DNA of 64,000 nucleotides from Porphyra umbilicalis (taxonomy: Eukaryota > Rhodophyta > Bangiophyceae > Bangiales > Bangiaceae): contig KV918802.1 of assembly GCA_002049455.2 (NCBI GenBank), positions 275,057 through 339,056 on the forward strand, given 5' to 3'. Below the pieces are notes generated by a model, which was given only the letters and a program-made list of their open reading frames with translations, searched no databases and was not told the DNA's origin. The position numbers were made by a program, and so were the translations under genes. Positions 44,691 through 53,798 of this stretch are shown piece by piece. How positions within the stretch are numbered: the first letter of the stretch is position 1; each line of letters starts with the position of its first letter.

Positions 44691-45785
44691 CCACCAGTGC
44701 AGCCGACGTCACGAGAGCTAGAGCGGCCGCAGAAGCGGCCGCAAAGGCGGCCGTCAACACGGCCGCTCACGGCCGCTGCGCAGGCGAAGGAGACGGGCAG
44801 AACGGAGAAACGGGATGGACGACGCCGACGACGGCGGTGCCGCAATCGCGCTGCCCCCGACGACGACGGTGTGGTCGACGTGGCGCTGGTGGCGGCCGCA
44901 CCGCGCCGATCTGTTGCTCCGCGCCCCCCCCCCACAGAAAGCGCGATTGGCAGGTCCCGGGCGGCCGCGTGACCAATAATGTGGGCTGCGCGGCGCTGCC
45001 TGAAAACCCCCATGCACGGCCCATTCCCGCGGGTGCGGCTGCGCGCGGACAGGCACATGCCGGCCACACAATGTTGCGCTGCGCGGAACCCCCCCCCGAT
45101 TGGCTCCCAGCACAGGTTGGTGGCACCAGCAGCGCGTCAACTGGGGGCCACCCCGCCAAAGAATTCCGCTGGACGACCGCATTGGGGCCGCGCGCCAACC
45201 CATGCGACAGTGCCTCTAGGCGGCCCCCCCCCCCTAATCAAACCGTTCAGCCGTGGGGGGACCGACCCAGAATCGCGCGTGGCGGCGGATGTCCACCAGG
45301 AAAAAACGGTGTCCCGCCGGCCCCTCCCCCCACAGGGCCCGGCAATGAGCGCCGCCTGCGCCTCGAACGGAATCTGCGGCCACTCGCGACCGCATGCTCA
45401 TGAATATCAGATCTCGAGACGCCTGTGCGATCGTCAACGCAACGTGTGTTTGTCTGCGATCGTCCCGATTTGGGTATTTGACCCCCGTTTAGACACAACT
45501 GTAGACAGATTCGGTTCGCAAAACGTTCGGAAATGCACAAACGTCTGCCCAAACGCCAGTGGTATGGTCGGCCGATGGAAAAATGCGAACCTCCTGCGAA
45601 CCAGCGCCATATTATCCGGTTGGACTTATATCTGGCCCACCAGTAGCTCGGTTCGCAGATCTGGTTCGCGACGTTGGTGGGATGACCGGTTTTCCCATAC
45701 CTCTGCCCATAACTGGCAAATATGCCACGTTTAAAGAATAATACGCAAAAGCGGTTCGCAACCGACGTTGTTGGGTGTGCTCTAA

Positions 45786-45862
45786 CCGAACGGGAGCGAC
45801 TCCCGTTCTGCCTTCCGTTCGCGAACGGGAGGCAGAACGGGAGTGGCTCCCGTTCGGGAGCC
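45786..45862. repeat. GAACGGGAG palindrome cluster at the Harbinger right flank
   Basis: Immediately after the TAA duplication: an imperfect palindrome on GAACGGGAG/CTCCCGTTC, spacer CCTTCCGTTCG, then another palindrome. It matches the cluster at 11035-11102. The left flank of the Harbinger element (about 36326-36350) carries the beginning of the same motif, so the transposon inserted within such a cluster. Confidence 0.7.
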
Positions 45863-46031
45863 GGTCGGTCAATTGTATTTGATTGCCGTCCGTGTCGCCC
45901 TGGTGCGCGACCCCCACGTGTGCGGCGCCCCCACGGCGTGTGCTTCCACCCCCCCGAGCGGTCCTCGTTCCCCCACGCCCCCCCCACCTCCCCCAGCCAC
46001 CAGGTGTGCCCCGCTCGACCACCCCGCGGTC

Positions 46032-46520
46032 ATGGCGGCCGACGCCCCTCCTCCCGCCGACGCGCCCGCGGCGGGCGGCAGCGGCGGCAGCGACGGCGGC
46101 GGCGGCGGCGGAGGCAGCCCCCCCGCCACTGGCGGCGTGACATTGACGCCCTTTGAACTCCCGACGCGGGTGAACCGGCACCTGGCGGGCGCGTCGGCGG
46201 CGGCGGTAGCGCGTCGGGAGGTTGCAGACGACCACGACGGCGACAGCGACGGCGACGCCGGCGCCGGCGCCGGTGCCGATGGTGGTGGCGGCGTCGGCGC
46301 CGACGGCGCTGTGGCTGCAACGGCGGCGGGTGATGACCGCGCCGCCCCGCTGGCAGCGTCGGCGGGGGATGGGGGTGGCGGCGGCGTCCGTTTTGGGGCC
46401 GTGCCACTGCCGGGCCGCATCAACCGCTTCTTGGCCAGCCGCTCCGCCGAGGCGGCGGCCAAGGGAGATGGCGGCCGGGGTGCGGAGGGGGGGGGGGGGG
46501 GTCTTGAGCGTTTGACCTAG
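46032..46520 (+). CDS. Small Gly-rich protein with a duplicated LPxRxNRxLA motif
   Basis: 162 codons, ATG 46032 to TAG 46518. Two similar motifs of about 20 residues, FELPTRVNRHLAGASAAAVA (41-60) and GAVPLPGRINRFLASRSAEA (122-141), are joined and flanked by Gly/Asp/Ala-rich linkers. The repeated pattern L/P-x-R-x-N-R-x-L-A-x-x-S-A suggests a short amphipathic helix used twice, for example as a peptide docking site. I recognise no family. It is the nearest neighbour of the amine oxidase gene and convergent with it. The frame is also open upstream to 45843, but that part begins in the palindrome repeat, so the internal ATG is preferred. Confidence 0.55.
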   Translation: MAADAPPPADAPAAGGSGGSDGGGGGGGSPPATGGVTLTPFELPTRVNRHLAGASAAAVARREVADDHDGDSDGDAGAGAGADGGGGVGADGAVAATAAGDDRAAPLAASAGDGGGGGVRFGAVPLPGRINRFLASRSAEAAAKGDGGRGAEGGGGGLERLT

Positions 46521-46806
46521 AGGGTGGCGCCTTGGCAGGGGGGGGAGGCGTGGCGGTGGCCGACAAGGCGCCGCGTGGTGGGCGAGAGCAACTGGGGCGC
46601 CGGAGGGGGCGTCGGCCCAGTGCGCCGGCGGGCAACGTCATTGGTGCAACACGCACGCGCCCTTGTTGTGGGCAGGGGCCGCCCGCGCGTCACCCGACCA
46701 ACGCCCTACCTGCCCTTTCCGCGCCGCGATGCCGCTTGCTGAGCTACTGGCTGTGCCGCGCGCGTCTCGCATGGTTGCGTGGACCAGTACACTACACGAG
46801 GCGTTG

Positions 46807-46812
46807 TTTATT
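46807..46812 (-). terminator. Candidate polyadenylation signal
   Basis: AATAAA on the minus strand, 159 bp past the amine oxidase stop codon. Position and motif only. Confidence 0.4.
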
Positions 46813-46970
46813 GGCGAGCGCCACCCTCCCATCCCCTACCGCGCTCGGTGTGCTGCACGCCTCGCGGTAGCCACGCCACAAACGGGTGACGCGCGGACCA
46901 GCGCCGCCCGCGGGCGGGCGCAGCCCGATCGACGCCCCCCCCCCCCCCCCCCCCCGCGCGAACCGGGCCC

Positions 46971-48950
46971 TCAAATGCGGGCCACCGGCGCCGGCGCCGC
47001 TTTGCCCGCGTTGAAGTTGGTAATGACCGCCTTGTAAAACAGGGCGTCGAGCCACTTTGGCGGCGCCACGCGCATGTGCACGCCGAGGGCGCGCTCGGCC
47101 ATGAGGAGGCTGCCCTCTGCCCAGCCGACCGTCTCCCCCCACGCCTCGTTGACGAGGTGGATGTTGAGGTCTGGCACCGGCTTCGAAAACAGCCGCGTCG
47201 ACAGGGTGGCTGACAGGCGCGGCACGGGGCGGGGCCAGTGCATCGACACGTCGTACCAGGAGCCCCCGACGCACACGTCGGGCTCGGGGATGGGGCCTGT
47301 CGCGTTCTTGCGCCCGTACAGCCCGCTGTGCGACGCGCGAATGCCGTCGACGATGGCCTTCCACGCGAGCGAGTGGCGGGGCGACAGCGACGCCTTGACC
47401 ATGACCGTCTTGGCGCTGGTGGCGGAGAGGGGCGTGTACGGGGCGTCTGCGTGGTTGGCCGCGTACAAGCCCGACGCGACGCCGGTGGGGTCCCCAAACT
47501 CGTACGAGACGAGGAGGCCCCCCTTGCACGTCGTAAAGTTCTTGGGATCCGTGCACTGCACGGGCCCGTCGTGGTAGCACGTGTCGTGGACGGCGGGCTG
47601 CTCCCCGTGGCCGCTACCGCGGGAGAAGCCGAGGTCGGTCAACCACCACGCCTTTGGCCAGTAGCAGTACATCTTGGAGCCGCCAATGACCTGCTGGCCC
47701 TCGACGCGGCGCCGCACGTCGGCCGACGCGGACTTGATCGGCTCCGACGCGGAGCCGAGCGCGAGCAGATCCGTCTTGCCAACGTTCAAGAAGAGCCGGC
47801 GCGTGATGACCTTGGCGCCATTGGCAAACTCCACCGCGAGTGGCTTGCCCGGCACGGCCTCGTCGGCGCCATACCCGTCGCACTCGCCGACGCGGCGCAC
47901 GGAGATGGCGCGGTGGCCCGTGTAGATACGCACGCCCGCGGTGTCCGCCTCCTTCAGCATCCGCGTCACGATCGACGCCATGCCCGACCGCTTGCGCGCG
48001 GCGCCGACGCCCGCGACGGGCACGGCCATGGCCTTGGCCGGCCCGCGGGCGGGCAGCGCCATGTGGTGCGTCGCGAGGGAGCGCACGAGCTCCGTGGTGA
48101 GGCCGAGGACGTTCATGTTGAACATTTGGGGGCCCCCAAAAGACGTGCCGACCTCCATGGCGAGCTCCTCCGCCGACATGCCCGCGTCGCGCGCCATTTG
48201 GATGACGCTGACTTCGGCGTACGGCACGCCCTTGTACTTTCCAACGGCGAGAGCCGCGAGCGCCTCGTCGGCAACCGCCATGGCCTTCTCGTACGTGGTG
48301 TTGGCGTCCGTCAGCGCCGCCCAGCGGGTCGACAGCTCGGGCAGCATGCTGTTGGGGCCCGCAAACACCGACGGCAGCGTCCGCCGCTCCGTGCGCGCGG
48401 CGGTGGTGCCCCACTTCTCCGCGTCTGTAAACTGAAAGGGCACCGCCGGCGTCCACGCGGGCAGCTTCCACCCGCCGAGGGTCTCCAAGTTACCGACAAA
48501 CGACTTGGTGCGCGTCGTCGCCCAAATTTTGTTGTCCTCTGGGCACTCGGCCACGTTCATCGGTAGCGCCGCAGTCGGGTCGGTGTAGCAAGCCGTCTCC
48601 ATCTTGAGGCGGTCCTCCACCAGCGATCGGATGAGCGGGTGCTCCGTCCGGTGAAAGCGGTACGCGCCAATGTCGGTCGCAAAGCCTGGGTAGCCGGGCA
48701 CGTCTTGCACCGTGAAGATGCGCCCTCCGAAACGGGTTGACGCTTCAAACAGGCAAATGTCGGCGGGGCGCACGACGCGCGCGTCCACGGCCAGCCGCCA
48801 TGCTGTGTAGGCACCGCCAATGCCCCCACCGACGATCGTCACCTTGCACTCAAGGGGCCCGCGTCGCTGCGCCGCGGAGCCGGCGGCGACGGCGGCGGCC
48901 ACGCCGACGGCGGCGAACGCGGCGACCGCCGCACGGTGGGCAGCGCGCAT
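46971..48950 (-). CDS. Secreted FAD-dependent amine oxidase-like protein
   Basis: 659 codons without introns. The ATG at 48950 is chosen because it starts a signal peptide (MRAAHRAAVAAFAAVGVAAA, hydrophobic core, then small residues). The frame is open to 49061, but upstream residues do not look like a targeting signal. A dinucleotide-binding fold follows: VGGGIGG (41-46), acidic E69 closing the ADP-ribose site, and FGGRIF (75-77 GGR), the pattern of flavin amine oxidases/protoporphyrinogen oxidase-type enzymes. Later segments typical of the family include a VPYAEVSVIQMARDAG substrate-cap part and, near the C-terminus, NEAWGETVGWAEGSL, matching the FAD-contacting GWxEGS-type motif. It probably oxidises amino groups outside the plasma membrane or in the endomembrane system; the substrate cannot be told. 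The frame is intact, so this is likely a working host gene. Confidence 0.85.
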   Translation of the reverse strand: MRAAHRAAVAAFAAVGVAAAVAAGSAAQRRGPLECKVTIVGGGIGGAYTAWRLAVDARVVRPADICLFEASTRFGGRIFTVQDVPGYPGFATDIGAYRFHRTEHPLIRSLVEDRLKMETACYTDPTAALPMNVAECPEDNKIWATTRTKSFVGNLETLGGWKLPAWTPAVPFQFTDAEKWGTTAARTERRTLPSVFAGPNSMLPELSTRWAALTDANTTYEKAMAVADEALAALAVGKYKGVPYAEVSVIQMARDAGMSAEELAMEVGTSFGGPQMFNMNVLGLTTELVRSLATHHMALPARGPAKAMAVPVAGVGAARKRSGMASIVTRMLKEADTAGVRIYTGHRAISVRRVGECDGYGADEAVPGKPLAVEFANGAKVITRRLFLNVGKTDLLALGSASEPIKSASADVRRRVEGQQVIGGSKMYCYWPKAWWLTDLGFSRGSGHGEQPAVHDTCYHDGPVQCTDPKNFTTCKGGLLVSYEFGDPTGVASGLYAANHADAPYTPLSATSAKTVMVKASLSPRHSLAWKAIVDGIRASHSGLYGRKNATGPIPEPDVCVGGSWYDVSMHWPRPVPRLSATLSTRLFSKPVPDLNIHLVNEAWGETVGWAEGSLLMAERALGVHMRVAPPKWLDALFYKAVITNFNAGKAAPAPVARI

Positions 48951-49324
48951 GGTGGAGTGGGGGAGGTGGCGGGAGCCCACCGATAAGACAAGAAGACTCC
49001 AAGTCTGGCTAGCCAACGGCAGACACAGCGGCCACTGTGACAGGCCTCGTTGGGCGACCACGACGACAAAAGCAAAGGCACAGCGGCGGGGGCCGTTCCT
49101 CGGTCCGCAAGCGTCTTGCTGGTCACGCGCTCAACGGATTGAGAGAAGGAGCGCTGGCCTTGACCAGGTCCGTGAGCACTGCCATTACATATAGTTCCCT
49201 GACTCCATGAGCGTGCACCACTCAGCCACCGTGGGCAGCCGCTGTAGACGTTGACGGTGGCACGACGGCCGCCCAGAGGTCGCCTACGTTGCGGCGTACA
49301 CTGGCGGCGCTCCCAGGCCACGTA
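48951..49324. other. Upstream region of the amine oxidase gene
   Basis: No gene seen. On the minus strand a TATA-like ACTATATGTAATGG occurs near 49180-49195, about 240 bp before the start codon. Whether it is the promoter is unknown. Confidence 0.3.
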
Positions 49325-50264
49325 CAGTCAATATCCGGTTATATATCACCCTTGCGCACATTGTAGCCCCTGCTCCAGCGATGCATTCTTGTGGCGCACC
49401 GTGCTGGGACGTCGTGCATCGTCCCTGCCGAGACCCAGATCGGGCCTCGAATCAAGCCCGATCGCGAGGTTCTCTGTCACAAACTGGCTGGGTGTCCACG
49501 GTCGATCGCGTCGGGAATTCTTCAATTACGGATTTGATTACACGTGAGACTGCGACCTCGTGTGCTCTTCTGACCGGATCCAACGCCAAGACAAGGCAGA
49601 CTCGCTCAGGCAGCCTTCGACTTAGCCAGGGACGTGGCCCTCTTACCCCCCCACCCCCCAGCCCGCGTCCAGACCTGCCCCCTCCCCTCCCACGATATGT
49701 ATCAGCGTGAACAAATAGCAACAGAAATTGTCGTGATTACTTCTTGTCGCAATAAGACGTTTGTGGTCTTGGGACCGACGACAACTTTAGCGATGCAAGG
49801 AAAAACTCATCCTTCTTCGAGGTCCATGTCACCCTCACTCCCATCACTCTCAGAGACCCCGCTTTGCGGCAGGTCCTCACTCCCGTCATCGTCAGAGTCC
49901 CCGCTATCCGACAGCTCATCCCGCCGCTCCGCGGTCCCCTCACAGTCACAGACCCGGCTGTTCTGCACGCCCTCACTCCGTGCACCGCGCGCGTCGGAAC
50001 CCCCCGCCCACTTTTCAAACAAAAACTCGTCGGCTGTCGCAGCCAGCACACCCTCGTCATCCTCGACTGACAGCCACTCCTGCACCGCCATCTCTCGTGC
50101 GGCCATTGCGGCATTCAATTCCTCCGGATTGGGCTTTTTGCCGACTGTATGCCAGATGACGATCGAGGTTGGCTACTGATCGAGTAGAGAATGTCGATCG
50201 AGAATCTCCCAGTTATATATCACCCTGATATATAACTGGAGCGTATATAACCGGATATAGACTG
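49325..50264. mobile_element. Tc1/mariner-type non-autonomous element, 940 bp
   Basis: Ends CAGTCAATATCCGGTTATAT and the inverse of CAGTCTATATCCGGTTATAT, flanked by TA on both sides (49323-49324, 50265-50266). CAGT ends and TA duplications fit Tc1/mariner/pogo. Near the right end a further palindrome AGTTATATATCA...TGATATATAACT occurs. On the minus strand about 49807-50118 encodes an acidic tail (DSGDSDDDGSEDLPQSG) after a helical piece, like the C-terminus of pogo-type transposases, which suggests a deleted derivative. No catalytic domain remains. Confidence 0.75.
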
Positions 50265-50741
50265 TAATGGACGACACACTCGTGCGGGGGCCTGCTCTGG
50301 CCGTGCCATCCGATCAGCGTAGACAGCACCTTTGGATGGCGCCGATTGACCACCCTGTGCGATTGCGCCGCCGATGGCGTGACGAGCGTAGCCGTAGCGA
50401 GTGCAATAAGGGGGTGCCTACCTCGACCAAGTCCGAAGCGGTCCAATCTGACTCAGCGAACTGCCGCAGTCATGTTTGCGCACGGGGCGTGCCTCACATC
50501 CACCAATAAGGGCCGCCATGCACAACTCGAGGCGCAACGCGCGCACGGTGAAACGTATGCATCCTTTGGCACCTCGGTTCAACTGTCAGGGAATTCCAGC
50601 TGGAGAGGGCCAGCTGTGGCGCATGACAACATGAGGGTTCCGGCACATACATGAAGGGGGTTCATGAAACCAGGATATTCTCCTCATTTTCTCCGCGAGT
50701 CCATGCCTCGAGCGGAGTTGTTGGCAAGGGGCCTCGCTCTA

Positions 50742-50873
50742 CAGTCGTTCTCTCAAGAATCCCGCACTCCAACTGTTGCAAAAGAGGTCCAAATCGGCCT
50801 TCACGATCCCGCAAGGGCCGATTTGGAACTCTTTTGGAACAGTTGGAGTGCGGGATTTCTTGGAGAACGGCTG
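50742..50873. mobile_element. 132-bp foldback MITE, copy 1
   Basis: Almost a perfect hairpin. The left arm CAGTCGTTCTCTCAAGAATC... pairs with the right arm ending GAGAACGGCTG, separated by a loop of about 15 bp. TA flanks both ends. It is the same length as, and clearly homologous to, 51408-51539. Confidence 0.88.
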
Positions 50874-51407
50874 TAGAGCTACAGAAGTGTCCTCCGCGGG
50901 GCACGGAACTGCGGATGAATGTCTCGAATCTCGTTGTTTTCGGACAGCTTCCGAGAAGTTCTGACTTCATACACCACGGTTCCTCAGCTACACCTGCTCC
51001 TCATCCCATACTAGGGTTGCTCAGAACGCCCGGGGCGTCGTTAAGGGCGTCGTTAAGGGCGTCACCAGGGCGTCATTTGGGCGTCGTGCGCCCCTAACGC
51101 CCCAACTCAAAAGGGTGACCGGCCGTGCCCTGTGGAGCGGGACCATCCCGTCATTTCATGCCATCATGCTGAGAAGCGGCGACACTGCAACGTATGAGCA
51201 ACACATCAGTGCGCTCTGAGAGTGGTAAAGACATCTTGAGAAAGACAGCACAGGCAACATATCGTACCAATAACGTATGACAACTTTTCCCCCCTGCCTC
51301 TTGTCTTCCTCAAGGCCATTTTCCTCTGTCTCTTTGTGCTTCTCAGACGCTCCTGGATCATCGATGAGACGATAAGCCTCTCGGAAGCAGAGCTGCCGTG
51401 GAGCGTA

Positions 51408-51539
51408 CAGCCGTTCTCCCAAAAATCGCGCACCCCAACAGTTGCAGAAGAGTTCAAAATCGGCCTCTGCTGGGTCGTAGAGGCCGATTTGGAACTCTTT
51501 TGCAACTGTTGGAGTGCGGGATTTTTGTGAGAACGGCTG
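51408..51539. mobile_element. 132-bp foldback MITE, copy 2
   Basis: Second copy of the TA-flanked hairpin, starting CAGCCGTTCTCCCAAAAATC and ending GAGAACGGCTG. Arms are slightly more diverged from each other than in copy 1. About 530 bp separate the two copies. Confidence 0.88.
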
Positions 51540-51784
51540 TAAGAGCGCCAAGTTGAGTGATTGCAGGCCAACACAAGGGGGGCCAACCACGTGCCCGCAC
51601 GCAACTAGAGACGAGGAGACGTAGCTGTCCTGCACGATTCATCCAGCTTCGGCCCACCCTTTGTGCCAATCATCGTTTGCCATCCGGGAGCAAAACGCCA
51701 CGTGTTCCGACAGCCTTATAGAAGCTTCGCTAATCCTGCTGATTTTGATGACTTGAATCATTTACCGGGAGGGTCTCATCATGT

Positions 51785-53038
51785 AAGGTGCGTGTCCCGA
51801 AAATGAGACATGGCGGTTTTTTCTGTTTTTCTCGGACCACTGGCCTTCTCCAACGGTCCGATGATGTAATGTGACCCACTCGGTCCCACTGTGCTTTCAG
51901 AACGACCCCTGCCAGTGTTAGCAGAGGCACCTCCTGACGTATCATGGGGAACAGTGTAATTCATTTGCAGCTTCGACAGGTGATGATCACGCGCCCCAAT
52001 CAAAGGCACAGATACTAGAGCAGACATGTGCTGACAATTTGTGCACCAAGAAAAGGGCACCCCCCTACCAACGAAAACGTGAAAAAGACCCCCATGTATG
52101 GTGCGTGTCCCAAAAATGAGACATGCGCGTTTTCTCAAGGACTGACACATCAGTGCACAGGGGCAGGCGGCGTGGGGTACGAGAAAATTCTCGACTGGCC
52201 TCCATGGAAAGATCCTCTCCCGACGCGTGCTTGGCTGACAACTCCTTAATACCCGCCTGTGGGCCCTGTTCTGTGGACCTCTCAGATAGCCCCGATCTCG
52301 GAGCCAGTCTTTTTCAGGTTCTTCGGGTTAAAGGTTTGTGACCAGAGGATGACCGACGGGGGGAGGGTGCCAATAACGTGATTTTCATTCCAAAGTAGGC
52401 TACGCTATGGTGCGTGTCCCAAAAGTGAGACATGGCGGTTGCTTTTTTGCTTTCTCGGCCCACTGGCCTTCTGCAACGGTCCGAGAATGTAAAGTGACCC
52501 ACCCGGTCCCACTGTGCTGCCAGAACAGCCCCTGAGAGTGTCAGCAGAGGCTGTACATTCTGATGTGTGATGGGGGAAAGTGTCATTCATTGCCACTTCG
52601 ACAGGTGACGATCACGCGGCCCAATCAAATGCACAGATACTAGAGCAGGCATGTGCTGACAATTTGTGCACGAAGAAAAGGGCACCACCTTACCAATAAA
52701 AACGTGAAAAAGACCCCCATGTAGCCCCCTGTGAGGGAAACACGATTTGGGACACCCCTCATCGAAGCTCCAGTTAGCACATGAGCTTTGGCGTTGCAAA
52801 CCTTTAACCCCAAGAACCTGAAAAAGACTGGCTCCGAGATCGGGGCTATCTGAGAGGTCCACAGAACAGGGCCCACAGGCGGGTATTAAGGAGTTGTCAG
52901 CCAAGCACGCGTCGGGAGAGGCTCTTTCCATGGAGGCCAGTCGAGAATTTTCTCGAACCCCACGCCGCCTGCCTCCGTGCAGTGATGTGTCAGTCCTTGA
53001 GAAAACGCGCATGTCTCATTTTTGGGACACGCACCATA
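51785..53038. repeat. Nested cluster of TGGTGCGTGTCCC inverted-repeat elements
   Basis: A unit of about 245 bp at 52098-52345 recurs inverted at about 52795-53038. Its outer ends are TGGTGCGTGTCCCAAAAATG with TA at both tips, giving a 0.94-kb inverted-repeat element. Inside it lies a unit of about 315 bp (52409-52725) starting with the same tip and directly repeated at 51785-52097, just left of the element. So the same tip occurs four times, three direct and one inverted. No coding capacity. TA flanks and tip sequence suggest Tc1/mariner-related non-autonomous elements inserted into one another. Confidence 0.75.
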
Positions 53039-53798
53039 GTTCCCTCAAGGCGACTAGTTGACCGGCTACCCCGGCCCTACGGAATAATAACAAAGCGGGT
53101 TAGTGCACATGGCTTGCGACCGTTCAACGGCGGCACAGTGATGCGGGAGAGAAGCATATGGGCGCCAAGCCCCATAGGTCATCCACAAGACAAAACGAAC
53201 ACACCACCGACGGTACCACAGCGTCGGTAGTAACGTGCATAGTCGGCAGCGACACGTCGCCGTCGAGGGATGGAGGGAGGGCGACGAGAAGAAATGAACG
53301 CTGCCGGCCAAAGCGGCCGACGAGGAAGACGCTCGTCGTAGCTTCTTGAAGCACCATCCGGCTCCAAGCCACAGCACGCCGACGGCACCGCCGTCCACGG
53401 GCAACACCGCAGTGGCGCCCGCCGCGGGTCGGCGGCGGCAGCTGCGCACCCCCCGCGCCGCCCACCGGCGGCGGGGGAGGACGGGCGGGGAGGCGACTGG
53501 CCCTCCCACCCTGGGGCCCCACTGGTACCGGCCGACCGCCAGCCACGCATCCGTGTAGCCGCTCACCGGCGTCAGCGTCGCCGCCCGCCGTGCGGCGTAG
53601 GCGGTGGTAGGATGACGGCCACGGCTGCGGCACCAGCAGGGGGGAAGACACCCGCCCGGGTCGGTCGCCTGGTGGCCAAAGGCCCCGGGCGCAGCCCGAC
53701 CCACACGCAGCTGCGGGGAGAATCGGGACTTGTGCGGTTACAGGAACAATGGCCATTAAGGACATAACCAGAGGATGACCGACAGGGGGAGAGTGCCA
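53039..53798. other. Spacer between the inverted-repeat cluster and the DIRS element
   Basis: GC-rich, no supported gene. A block at 53768-53806 (ACCAGAGGATGACCGACAGG...) is nearly repeated at 52337-52377. Because it sits just past the tyrosine recombinase stop it could be a DIRS terminal or internal repeat, but no third copy was found at the other end. Confidence 0.35.

Larger units (their letters stand above)
36363..45782. mobile_element. PIF/Harbinger DNA transposon, 9.4 kb
   Basis: Terminal inverted repeats of 29 bp (36363-36391 and 45754-45782), starting GAGCACACCCAACAACGTCG, are flanked by the 3-bp duplication TAA (36360-36362, 45783-45785), as expected for PIF/Harbinger. It has the two canonical genes in convergent orientation: a Myb/SANT-like DNA-binding protein on plus and a DDE transposase on minus. 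At over 9 kb it is large for the superfamily, mostly because both genes contain coding minisatellites and long GC-rich flanks. The octamer GCGGCCGC and close variants are spread through about 36970-44990 and are nearly absent outside. The element sits inside a GAACGGGAG palindrome cluster. Confidence 0.93.

Noticed and set aside
47238-48566. 442-codon plus-strand frame opposite the amine oxidase
   Set aside because: Composition is that of an antisense shadow of a GC-rich gene and has no motif; the minus strand has clear FAD-binding motifs.
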